DNA of 64,000 bases from JALOBO01 sp023228225. Lineage in GTDB: Bacteria > Bacillota > Clostridia > Christensenellales > UBA1242. Below, piece by piece: positions 18,281-26,949 of the stretch; within the stretch, counting starts at the first letter, position 1; each line of letters begins with the position of its first letter. The DNA lies in contig JBAYMN010000004.1 of the NCBI GenBank assembly GCA_041663585.1, positions 1 to 64,000 on the forward strand. The letters run 5' to 3'. The position numbers were made by a program, and so were the translations under genes. Under the pieces are notes generated by a model. It ran no database searches and was not told the DNA's origin. It worked only from the letters and a program-made list of their open reading frames with translations.

Positions 18281-18308
18281 ATTATAAGTAAAAGTTGTTT
18301 AATGTCAA
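18281..18308 (-). promoter_or_regulatory. Sigma-A promoter of the PFOR gene
   Basis: On the minus strand TTGACA (18308-18303) and TATAAT (18286-18281) are 16 nt apart. GGGAGT precedes the PFOR start. Confidence 0.75.
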
Positions 18309-18377
18309 ATAAACACGCTGTAATATTTGTATGTGATTTGTTTTTTAAATTTTAAAGTTTTGTGGTATAATTCACAT

Positions 18378-19154
18378 ATGAAAGTTTTAGAATTGTGTAA
18401 TGTCAGTTTTAATTATGGAAATGACAAAAATAAATTTGTGTTAAATGGCATAAATTTATCGGTTGATGCAGGCGAACATATTGCAGTTACTGGCGAAACA
18501 GGCAGTGGTAAAAGCACGCTTTTAAAGGTTATTTGCGGTATTAGTATAATTACAGCGGGAAAAATTAAAGTTGTAGAGAGTGATGTAAATTGTATTGCAA
18601 TCAGTGCAGTATTTCAAAATCCTGATAACTGTTTTGTTTCCGCATTTGTACTCGAAGACATTTTGTTTGGTCTGAAAAATATAGGTTATAATAGAGCAAA
18701 AGGCATAGATTACGCAATCGAACTTTTAAAAGAGTTTGGACTTTACGAATATAAAGATTGTGAAATAAATTCTTTGAGTGGTGGACAAAAACAAAAACTT
18801 GCACTACTAAATGCACTCGCTTTAAACCCAAAAATTTTGATATTAGATGAAGCCACTTCTATGTTAGATAATGAGTCGGCAAGGGAATTGTTTGATGTTA
18901 TTTTAAAACATCAGCAAAATCGTAATTTTGCTCTTATCAACATAACAAAAAAGTATGATGAGATAATAAATGCCGAAAAAGTGCTTGTTTTACAGCGAGG
19001 ACAAATAGTTGATTTTAATAAACCTGAGGCACTAATTAGTAAAAATAGATATTTAAAAAATCTTGCACCATTTTCTGAAAAATTAGCACAAAAATTAATA
19101 AATTTAGACTGTGATTTGCCCGCCTTTTTGTCAATAAAAGAGGTGGTAAAATGA
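18378..19154 (+). CDS. ecfA1: Energy-coupling factor transporter ATPase EcfA1
   Basis: This 258-residue ATPase powers uptake of vitamins and other micronutrients. It has Walker A GETGSGKST, signature LSGGQKQKLALLNAL and Walker B ILILDEATSMLD. The start at 18378 gives the family N-terminus MKVLELCNVSFNYG. A TATAAT at 18366-18371 ends only 6 nt before it, so the transcript would begin at the ATG and be leaderless; an in-frame ATG at 18327 lacks a ribosome site and lies upstream of that -10 box. The stop overlaps ecfA2 (ATGA). Confidence 0.93.
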   Translation: MKVLELCNVSFNYGNDKNKFVLNGINLSVDAGEHIAVTGETGSGKSTLLKVICGISIITAGKIKVVESDVNCIAISAVFQNPDNCFVSAFVLEDILFGLKNIGYNRAKGIDYAIELLKEFGLYEYKDCEINSLSGGQKQKLALLNALALNPKILILDEATSMLDNESARELFDVILKHQQNRNFALINITKKYDEIINAEKVLVLQRGQIVDFNKPEALISKNRYLKNLAPFSEKLAQKLINLDCDLPAFLSIKEVVK

Positions 19155-19972
19155 CACTACAATTACAAGTTGAAAACCTAAATTTTAACTATAAAGAAGA
19201 TACAAAATTTAGTTTGAAAAACATTAATTTTTGTGTTGATAGTGGTGAAATTATTTGCATTACCGGCAAAATTGGAAGTGGTAAAAGCACTCTGCTTTAT
19301 GCGTTAAAAGGTATATTAAAATTTAATGGGAAAGCATATCTAAATTACGAACACGAAAAAATTGAAAATTTAAAAAATAATTCCGGACTTCTTATGCAGT
19401 ATGCCGAAGACCAGTTGTTTGGAAATATTGTTAAAGAAGATATAGGTTTCGCTCTAACAAATTTAAAACTGAGTACAGAAGAAAAGGTATTGAAAATTAA
19501 AAATGCAATGGAAAGCGTGGGACTAGATTATATAAAATATGCTGACCAAAATGTATATTCGTTAAGTGGTGGAGAAAGGCGCCTTGTAGCACTTGCAGGC
19601 GCAATTATTTTACAGCCCAAGGTACTATTTTTAGATGAACCGTTTATTATGCTTGACCGCATAGTGGCCGACAAAATTATGAAGATGATAAAAAATTATA
19701 CGATGCATAATAATGCAATTGTGATAGTAGCAACACATGATAATTCTTATGCACATATGTTTACGAAAACACTTGTGTTAAATAATGGCGAGCAAACTTA
19801 TTTTGGGGATACAGATAAATTATATTCTGACAAGAAAAAATTTAAACTTTTAAACATTGAAATGCCTGATATATATAAGGTTTTAAATAACTGCAAACAA
19901 GCCGGAATTGTAGTAAATAAGCCGTATTCGTTAAGTAATATTGCAAAGCAAATTGCGGAGGCAAAGTTATGA
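19151..19972 (+). CDS. ecfA2: Energy-coupling factor transporter ATPase EcfA2
   Basis: Second ATPase of the ECF module, 273 residues: Walker A GKIGSGKST, signature LSGGERRLVALAGAI and Walker B VLFLDEPFIMLD, then the C-terminal domain typical of EcfA. It pairs with EcfA1 to form the asymmetric dimer. Start and stop both overlap the neighbouring genes by 4 nt. Confidence 0.95.
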   Translation: MTLQLQVENLNFNYKEDTKFSLKNINFCVDSGEIICITGKIGSGKSTLLYALKGILKFNGKAYLNYEHEKIENLKNNSGLLMQYAEDQLFGNIVKEDIGFALTNLKLSTEEKVLKIKNAMESVGLDYIKYADQNVYSLSGGERRLVALAGAIILQPKVLFLDEPFIMLDRIVADKIMKMIKNYTMHNNAIVIVATHDNSYAHMFTKTLVLNNGEQTYFGDTDKLYSDKKKFKLLNIEMPDIYKVLNNCKQAGIVVNKPYSLSNIAKQIAEAKL

Positions 19973-20823
19973 AAAATATGTGCTTTGGCAAGTTTTGTAA
20001 AGCAAATTCTATTATACACAGTTTAGATATTCGTGTAAAAATTATGCTTACACTTTTTTGGATTATACTGGCATTGGTGGCAACCACAACTTTATCTTAT
20101 GTGGCAATATTTACTTATACAATTTTTGTATTATTTTTATCGAAAGTACCATTAAAAGCGTTTTTAAAAAGTATAAAACCTGTAATTTTTATTGTAATTA
20201 TTAGTGGAATTATAAACTTGTTTTTTACACATCAAGGAGTTGTTTTGTGGGAGTGTAATTTTATAATAGTTACAGATTATGCTGTAACACTTGCATTAAC
20301 GGGAATGTTTAAATTGCTAGCATTAGGCACATTTACAGCATTTTTAACTCTAACAAGTACTCCATTAGATATTTCACATGGAATAGAAAGTCTGTTATCG
20401 CCACTAAAAAATATAATACCTCATACCAAAGATTTTGCGCTGGCAGTTGGCATTTCAATAAGTATGGTGCCGGTTCTTTATGACGAGGCAAAAAGGTTAA
20501 AAATATCTATGCTTGCGCGCGGAGTAGACTTTAAACAAAAAAATTTTTTTACCAGAACAAAAAGTTATATTCCGCTTTTAATTCCGCTTATTGTAAATTC
20601 ACTTAATCGGTCCGATGAACTTTCACTGGCGATTTATATGCGAGGTTACAGTAATAATGTTGATATAAAAAATGAACATATTGCTTTAAAATCTTCCGAT
20701 TTTATGGCAATACTCATTTCTATTGTATCCGCATACTTAATATTACAAAATTTATGGGTACTATTAGCGTTTTTTGTTCCAATATTACTATTTTTAGTGC
20801 TAAATGTTTGTAAAGTATTGTGA
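19969..20823 (+). CDS. ecfT: Energy-coupling factor transporter transmembrane protein EcfT
   Basis: The 284-residue membrane protein couples the ATPases to substrate-binding S proteins. Several hydrophobic helices lie in the first 160 residues and near the C-terminus. The two coupling helices carry the family's Arg-Gly signatures: MLARGVDF near residue 183 and IYMRGYS near residue 223 (usual form ARG; the second has Met in place of Ala). No S component is in the window, so this is a shared group II module. Confidence 0.93.
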   Translation: MKNMCFGKFCKANSIIHSLDIRVKIMLTLFWIILALVATTTLSYVAIFTYTIFVLFLSKVPLKAFLKSIKPVIFIVIISGIINLFFTHQGVVLWECNFIIVTDYAVTLALTGMFKLLALGTFTAFLTLTSTPLDISHGIESLLSPLKNIIPHTKDFALAVGISISMVPVLYDEAKRLKISMLARGVDFKQKNFFTRTKSYIPLLIPLIVNSLNRSDELSLAIYMRGYSNNVDIKNEHIALKSSDFMAILISIVSAYLILQNLWVLLAFFVPILLFLVLNVCKVL

Positions 20824-20852
20824 TTTAATGTAATATAAATATAGGAGAAAAT

Positions 20853-21593
20853 ATGAGAAATATATTGCTTACAGTTCAATATGATGGTACAAATTATTCT
20901 GGCTGGCAAAAGCAAGAAGGGCAAATTACCATACAACAAACTATTGAAGTCGCCTTAAAAGAAATTTGCGGACACGAAATAGAGTTGTTTGCAAGCGGGC
21001 GCACAGATGCCGGCGTGCATGCTTATGCACAAATGGCAAATTTTACTTGTGAGTGTAATATTCCGTCGGAAAAGATTGCATATGCTGTAAATAGTAAATT
21101 ACCAGATGACATAAAAGTAATAAAAAGTGAAGAAGTAAATTTAGGCTTTCATGCACGATTTAATGCTAAACGCAAGACATATTTATACAAATTATATTTT
21201 AGTCCTCAACCGCTACCTTTAAAAGAACGGAACTATGTTCGCATACAGTATGACTTAGATTTAAATCAAATTAAGCGTTCGGCACGCTATTTTATTGGCA
21301 CGCACGATTTTGCTACATTTACAACAGCAGTAGATATGCGAGAAAAGGAAACCACGCGTACCATTTATAGCGTAAAAATTGTAAAAAAGCCCGATAATGA
21401 AGTGTTTATTTATGTTACTGGAAATGGCTTTTTGCATAATATGGTAAGAATAATTGTAGGAACATTACTTGAAGTAGGGAGGGGCAAAATAAGGTCACGA
21501 CAAATAAAGCAAATTATAGAATTAAAAAATCGTAAAAGTGCGGGTGCAACCGCCCCAGCAAAAGGCTTACATTTGCTAAAAGTATACTATTAA
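20853..21593 (+). CDS. truA: tRNA pseudouridine(38-40) synthase TruA
   Basis: The 246-residue enzyme modifies U38-40 in the anticodon arm. It shows YDGTNYSGWQ near the start, the catalytic GRTDAGVHA near residue 53, and FLHNMVRIIVGTL near residue 195. It follows ecfT by 29 nt with its own GGAG site, in the order ecfA1-ecfA2-ecfT-truA that normally continues into rplM-rpsI. Confidence 0.96.
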   Translation: MRNILLTVQYDGTNYSGWQKQEGQITIQQTIEVALKEICGHEIELFASGRTDAGVHAYAQMANFTCECNIPSEKIAYAVNSKLPDDIKVIKSEEVNLGFHARFNAKRKTYLYKLYFSPQPLPLKERNYVRIQYDLDLNQIKRSARYFIGTHDFATFTTAVDMREKETTRTIYSVKIVKKPDNEVFIYVTGNGFLHNMVRIIVGTLLEVGRGKIRSRQIKQIIELKNRKSAGATAPAKGLHLLKVYY

Positions 21594-21683
21594 AAAAATA
21601 ATTTCAAATTCCACATTGGAAACTAATAATATGCAAGTTTTATGCATAATTATAAATTTTTAAATAAATATGCAAATTTTTTA

Positions 21684-21712
21684 TTGACATTTGAATGTAT
21701 ATATATTATATT
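21684..21712 (+). promoter_or_regulatory. Sigma-A promoter of the first giant CvpA-domain gene
   Basis: TTGACA at 21684-21689 and TATATT at 21707-21712 with a 17-nt spacer leave an untranslated leader of about 160 nt. Confidence 0.6.
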
Positions 21713-21761
21713 TACATATAGCATAATAATAATAACAAGAATTATAAAACTGAGAATTATT

Positions 21762-21856
21762 ATTCTTATGCATAGAATGTAACAAAAATGTACTAACCCG
21801 CATATCTAACTAGTACTTTCACATAAGAATGTATTGATTGTAAAATCTTTTTACAA
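21762..21856 (+). promoter_or_regulatory. Structured 5' leader of the first giant CvpA-domain gene
   Basis: ATTCTTATG (21762-21770) pairs with CATAAGAAT (21822-21830) and encloses GTACTA (21790-21795) pairing with TAGTAC (21811-21816). A separate perfect 8-bp hairpin (21838-21845 with 21849-21856) stands about 10 nt before the ribosome site. I recognise no riboswitch class. Confidence 0.4.
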
Positions 21857-21877
21857 AACTTACACAAGGAAAATAAA

Positions 21878-24800
21878 ATGGAACCGAAAACTATCACTTT
21901 GTTATTAAATGCCTTAATTGGTGTGTTTTTAATATTAGGATTTATATTTGGCGCAAAACGAGGAATTGTAAAGTCCTCCTTACGCTTAGGTTTTTTAATG
22001 TTTGACTTGCTGTTTTGTTTATTTTTAGCACCACTTTTATCAAGTGCAATTTTGGAAGCGGATATTTCCGGTTTAGTTACTTTAAGTGCAGGCGGACAAA
22101 CTTTTAATACGCTAAATGAGTTTATGTCTTATTTTATGGAACAAAATGCGGTAATGATAGAATTCTTTAATTCTAACCCCATAATGAAATCGTTTATTAT
22201 ACAAATCCCACTGGTAATTACAAACTTTGTAGTGTTTATGGTCGGGTTCTTTGTAATTAAACTTTTTACTTTCCCTATGTATTTGTGGTGTTCAAGCCTT
22301 ATAACCAAAAAAATGAATAAAGAAGAATGTCCAAAAGAAAAAACTAGACAAAGCAGATTTTTTGGTGGCATATTGGGAGTATTACAAGGTGCTCTTGTCG
22401 CCATGGTTGTGTTCTTGCCACTTTCAGCCGCTTCTATGGTGTTTTATGATGATAATCCCGCTTATGCAGAAGAAGCCGAAACTGGAATTACTTCTTCGTT
22501 AACGCTTGGACCTGAGAGTATGGAATTCTTAAATGTATATAATGGCACGGTAATATCTAATACACTAAACGCTTTTGGTCTTAACAAAATTAATGAGTAT
22601 TTGTTTACTGAACTTTCATCTATAAGCATTAACGGAGTTAAAATCAAACTTGTTCAAGAAATTAAAATTGCAGCAAGTACTATGATTAAAATTAACAAGG
22701 TTATTGAAACTTATGAACTAAAAAACATTAGTACAATGAACGAAACCGAATTAATTAGAGTTTTTTCCACAATGGATTATGAAGAAATTGAGCAAATATT
22801 AAATGAGTTATTCGAATTAAACTCACTTGATTTACTTGGTGATGAAATTGTAAATATTATAAACACAAAAATTTTAGAGAATACTGAAACTATTGAACAC
22901 TTTAATGAAAATAATTTACCAGAAATACAGTCGTTGGTAAATTCGGCTTTATTAACTGTGGGCACTTCTAATATCAGCACTTTAAAAGCAGATTTATTAG
23001 GAGTAGTTGCTGTTTTAAAAGTTTTACAACAAAACGGAACCTTCAATTTTATAGAAAATGATGCAATGCTAGAAGATTTGCAGTATGCGATAGATATTGA
23101 AGACAAAGAGTCCGTAGACTGTTTAAAAAGTGAAATTATAAATTATGCAATTGAATCATTAAATAACTTCGATGAACTTACAATAAGAAATATATTTAGT
23201 GCGGCATTTCGCTCGCAAACTATTAGAACATTAATGCCTAACATCATGACCGCTGTTACCGCAATAATAAACAAAACACTTAGTATTGATATTCCACTTC
23301 CTGAATATTCTACAATTACTTGGGCAAACGAAACTACTAGACTTGCTAAAATAGTGTATAATGCCAAAGGTATAATAACAAGCATAGATGCGTTTATTAC
23401 TGGCGAAATAGATTTTACTTTGGATTATGTAAAAGAAGCCAATTTTGAAAAAATTGGCATAGCATTAAATAGTATGCGTGATAGTCAACTTATCTCCCAT
23501 ATTTATTATGGAGTAATTGTTCAAGTGCTTGAAAGCGAATTTGTAAAACTTACACAAGATAAAAGCATAGAATTTGAATTTGAATATATTGATATTTCAA
23601 CTATAAATTGGCAAACCGAATTCAAAAACTTACAATCAATCATTACAGATTTCGTAAATATAACAGACAATGTTGATATTGATACATTAGATTTTTCTAA
23701 GGTAAATTTCTTAAAACTTCAATCCGCAATTAATCTTGCGTTTAAATCCGAACTTTCTAAGGAAATTATCTCGCAGATTGCTAATGTGTTGCCGTATAAA
23801 CTTGTTAAGAACGCTCAAAATGGTATTATTGATCAAGATGGGAAGAATGTAATTGATAAAATATTATTAAAGACTGAAAATATGAATACCGAAGATTACA
23901 GAAAAAATATGTTGATATTAGTTTCTGTGCTTGACAGTATACAAAAAAGTGCAACTGCTAATTCATCGAGTATTGACCTGATGAGTATCATTGAAAATTA
24001 TAATCAGCACGAAACCGAACAGTTATTAAAAAACTTATTAAGTTCCGATATAGTTTGTATGTTAATACCAGATTTTATAAACATTGGCATTACAAAAATG
24101 AATACTGCTTTAAATGCCGATATTCCACTAGTTGATTCTTCTATAATCTTATCGACAGCAGATATTCAAAAACTTGCGACCATACTTTACAATACAAAAA
24201 CAATTTACTTTAATTACAAACAAGCAAAGGAAAGCGGAGAAAATGTTTCAATTCTTGAATTGCTTCAAAGTGTTGGAATTGAAAAAGGTGGAATTATACT
24301 AGATACCTTAAAAACGATGACAATATTTAAAGATGTCTATACCGAATTAGTAAATCAAATTGTATGTAGTGAAAAAACCTTAGGTGTATTATTTACAGAA
24401 GATATCATAAATCAAATTAAATTAACTACCGCAGAAATAAATAAATTAAACTGGACAGAAGAATTTCTTATGATTAAAGATGCGATTAGTCTTGGTGTCA
24501 AATTTAAAGATTTCCCAGTAGTTAATAAAAATAGCATAGACTTAAAAACATTTTTAACCGACCATGCAAATAGTAAATTTGTTAAAATGTTTTTGGCGGG
24601 ATTTGTAAAAAAATATTTCGCTCATGCAGACTTAACCAAAGTATATGCTTTAAACTTGTTCACAAGTGCAGTTTACTTTGATACATTATTTGATATTGTG
24701 TTTAATTTTGTAGATTTCAGTTTGAACGAATACGCAGATATGAGTGCGCAACAAATTCAAAATCTTACAACGTTGGTAGCATACATGGATAAAGATAAAG

Positions 24801-25234
24801 CGTTTAATACATTTATACAAGATATTACGGAGTTACCAACTTTAAGATTAAGCCAGTATTCTGGGATCATTAATTATGTTTTAAAATTAATTAATGGTCA
24901 AAAAATAATTGTAAAAGATATGGTTTACACAATTGAAGGTATTGACATTATGCCTTTTATTAATTGGGCAATAGAATTTTCTAAAAACTTTTCAATGAAT
25001 CAAAAATTGCCATATTATATTAATATTGACTGTCCTCTTTTCTTCTATCAATACCATTTGGGTAAGACACAAGAAGTAGGTTGGTTTGGTTCTTTAATGG
25101 CGGGTATCTTTGCCAACCCTATAAAAAATTATATTTTACAAGGAAAATCAGGGCTTGTACCTGATACATTAACACTACAACTTGTATACGATTATGACTT
25201 TGTTCAGCCCGTAGAAATTGTAGAAATTGAATAA
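21878..25234 (+). CDS. Giant CvpA-domain membrane protein with tandem helical modules
   Basis: The 1118-residue product begins with a CvpA-like domain of about 190 residues: four hydrophobic helices, the GAKRGIVKSS loop after helix 1, and FFGGILGVLQGALVAMVV before the last helix. The rest is soluble, helical and Asn/Ile/Leu-rich. It contains at least two copies of a module of about 280 residues. Recurrent landmarks are RSQTIRTLMPNI (about 445) and SSDIVCMLIPDF (about 722), ITWANE/INWQTE/LNWTEE, and LNSMRDSQLISHIY/LDTLKTMTIFKDVY. CvpA proteins are usually about 170 residues. A paralogue follows directly. The large part probably faces outside, given the helix count, but orientation is inferred. 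Confidence 0.8.
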   Translation: MEPKTITLLLNALIGVFLILGFIFGAKRGIVKSSLRLGFLMFDLLFCLFLAPLLSSAILEADISGLVTLSAGGQTFNTLNEFMSYFMEQNAVMIEFFNSNPIMKSFIIQIPLVITNFVVFMVGFFVIKLFTFPMYLWCSSLITKKMNKEECPKEKTRQSRFFGGILGVLQGALVAMVVFLPLSAASMVFYDDNPAYAEEAETGITSSLTLGPESMEFLNVYNGTVISNTLNAFGLNKINEYLFTELSSISINGVKIKLVQEIKIAASTMIKINKVIETYELKNISTMNETELIRVFSTMDYEEIEQILNELFELNSLDLLGDEIVNIINTKILENTETIEHFNENNLPEIQSLVNSALLTVGTSNISTLKADLLGVVAVLKVLQQNGTFNFIENDAMLEDLQYAIDIEDKESVDCLKSEIINYAIESLNNFDELTIRNIFSAAFRSQTIRTLMPNIMTAVTAIINKTLSIDIPLPEYSTITWANETTRLAKIVYNAKGIITSIDAFITGEIDFTLDYVKEANFEKIGIALNSMRDSQLISHIYYGVIVQVLESEFVKLTQDKSIEFEFEYIDISTINWQTEFKNLQSIITDFVNITDNVDIDTLDFSKVNFLKLQSAINLAFKSELSKEIISQIANVLPYKLVKNAQNGIIDQDGKNVIDKILLKTENMNTEDYRKNMLILVSVLDSIQKSATANSSSIDLMSIIENYNQHETEQLLKNLLSSDIVCMLIPDFINIGITKMNTALNADIPLVDSSIILSTADIQKLATILYNTKTIYFNYKQAKESGENVSILELLQSVGIEKGGIILDTLKTMTIFKDVYTELVNQIVCSEKTLGVLFTEDIINQIKLTTAEINKLNWTEEFLMIKDAISLGVKFKDFPVVNKNSIDLKTFLTDHANSKFVKMFLAGFVKKYFAHADLTKVYALNLFTSAVYFDTLFDIVFNFVDFSLNEYADMSAQQIQNLTTLVAYMDKDKAFNTFIQDITELPTLRLSQYSGIINYVLKLINGQKIIVKDMVYTIEGIDIMPFINWAIEFSKNFSMNQKLPYYINIDCPLFFYQYHLGKTQEVGWFGSLMAGIFANPIKNYILQGKSGLVPDTLTLQLVYDYDFVQPVEIVEIE

Positions 25235-25246
25235 TTATGTATGAAA

Positions 25247-25271
25247 AGCAGAGAGTAAATTCTCTGTTTTT
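25247..25271 (+). terminator. Terminator after the first giant CvpA-domain gene
   Basis: CAGAGA at 25249-25254 pairs with TCTCTG at 25261-25266 and is followed by five T residues; A residues precede the stem. Confidence 0.6.
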
Positions 25272-25362
25272 GTTAGTATTATTTGACTAAAATAATCCAA
25301 TATAATATTCTTGTATATATACACACTGTTGTAATAATATATACTAAATAAAAATTATAAAA

Positions 25363-25404
25363 AAACTATTTTCGTATAAAATAAATAAGTATAGAAAATA
25401 GTTT
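25363..25404. repeat. Perfect 11-bp inverted repeat in the spacer
   Basis: AAACTATTTTC at 25363-25373 pairs exactly with GAAAATAGTTT at 25394-25404, leaving a 20-nt AT-rich loop. It may be part of the leader of the second giant gene. Confidence 0.45.
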
Positions 25405-25639
25405 ATTAAAAAATATAAACAAAATTTTTTTAAATAACCTATTTTTTATGAAAATACTATATATTTTTTATTTGACTTATCTAAAATTTAATAGTAACAT
25501 AAAGTATGTATGGCATTACGCTTAATTGTATATTTGCACACAAATTTTAAAATTATTTTATTTGTATTTTAAAATTGATACTAATAGTGCGATATATACT
25601 AAAAAAATGCATAATATAATTATGCAGAAGGAGTAAAAA

Positions 25640-26926
25640 ATGAGTCCACAATTAATAACTTTGATAATTAACTGCTTTGTTGGGGCTATGATATTTATTG
25701 GTTTTTTGTGGGGTGTTGGCAGGGGATTGTATAAATCTACATTTCGTCTAGTATTCGTACTTGCAATTTGTGCAGTTATGTTATACGCCGCACCTACAAT
25801 ATCAAATTTTTTAGTAAATTTTGATATTTCCACTATATACCCATTAGAGATTAATGGGATAACTGTTACAAGTTTACAAAATCTTATGATGAGTTTCATA
25901 GAAGGCAATGCTGAAATTAGCGATTTCCTTAATGCAAATCCAGCATTACTGTCTTATGCTCAGCAACTACCGCTTGTAATTGTAAACATTGTTGTGTTTA
26001 TATTGGGCGTTTATTTATTTAAATTTTTGACTTATCCAATATATGCAATGCTTGCACACTTTCTTATTCCAAAACAGAAAAAAGATGAGGAAAAATTTTA
26101 TAAACAAAATAAACATCGTTTTTTTGGTGGTGTTGTGGGGGCTGTTCAAGGACTTGTTCTTGTTATGGTATTGTTTATGCCTTTAACTTCTATTAATACT
26201 CTTTTACTTAGCATAGACCAACCGGTTGCGCTTGCTTCGTATGCTGCCGAAGAGGAACCAGCAGAAGAGAGTTTTAGTTTTTTAAAAGATGTTTTAGGGC
26301 TCGATCAAGAAATGATTGATTATATTTATAGTTACAATGATTCTTTCTTTGTAACAGCCATTAAGGCTACAAAATTAGATGCAGTTAATGATTATGTATT
26401 TAATCAACTTGCAACTATTGAAGTTGAGGGGACAAAAGTAAGATTCTTTGATGAAGCAAAACTTGTTACCGATACATATGTGCAGGCAAGTAAAATAATA
26501 CAAGATAACGACTTGTTAAATATTGATGAACTCAATGAAACTGGCATTATACGATTATTTGCTACTTTAAATTATACTGAAATTGAAGCACTTATTAATA
26601 ATGTATTTAAATCAGGATCGGTAAATGTTCTGGGTGACCAATTACTTGCATATGTTGCAGATTTTGTTAGAACTGATTATCCGGAAGTTACACAAAATGA
26701 ACTTGCTGAAATTGAGACATTAATTGATGATGCTCTTAATAATTTAAGTGAATCAAATATGCAAAATCTTAAATCAGATATACTTGCAGTTGTTCATCTG
26801 CTTAAAGTCCTTCAAGATCACGACTTGTTTGCGTTTGCAACAACAGGCACATACTTAGAGGATCTTCAATCTGCAATTGACACAGACAACCAAGTAGCAC
26901 AAGAAGATGCAACACAAGCATTCTAG
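25640..26926 (+). CDS. Giant CvpA-domain protein, second copy, 5' part before a frameshift
   Basis: This 428-residue part repeats the layout of the preceding gene: CvpA-like membrane domain of about 200 residues (GVGRGLYKSTFRL; FFGGVVGAVQGLVLVMVLF) and then the start of the helical region, with DLQSAIDTDNQ matching DLQYAIDIEDK of the neighbour. It ends at a TAG in the middle of a module. The sequence continues in the -1 frame, open from 26881. With the second part the gene would encode about 1,117 residues, almost exactly the length of the intact paralogue. Confidence 0.75.
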   Translation: MSPQLITLIINCFVGAMIFIGFLWGVGRGLYKSTFRLVFVLAICAVMLYAAPTISNFLVNFDISTIYPLEINGITVTSLQNLMMSFIEGNAEISDFLNANPALLSYAQQLPLVIVNIVVFILGVYLFKFLTYPIYAMLAHFLIPKQKKDEEKFYKQNKHRFFGGVVGAVQGLVLVMVLFMPLTSINTLLLSIDQPVALASYAAEEEPAEESFSFLKDVLGLDQEMIDYIYSYNDSFFVTAIKATKLDAVNDYVFNQLATIEVEGTKVRFFDEAKLVTDTYVQASKIIQDNDLLNIDELNETGIIRLFATLNYTEIEALINNVFKSGSVNVLGDQLLAYVADFVRTDYPEVTQNELAEIETLIDDALNNLSESNMQNLKSDILAVVHLLKVLQDHDLFAFATTGTYLEDLQSAIDTDNQVAQEDATQAF

Positions 26927-26949
26927 ATTTTGTACTAGAAACCGTTGAT

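Larger units (their letters stand above)
25235..25639. other. AT-rich spacer between the two giant paralogues
   Basis: This 405-bp spacer holds a terminator-like hairpin just after the first gene and a perfect 11-bp inverted repeat, both listed separately. TTGACT at 25472-25477 could be a -35 box, but I see no convincing -10 at normal distance. A GAAGGAG ribosome site precedes the ATG at 25640. No gene is apparent. Confidence 0.6.
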
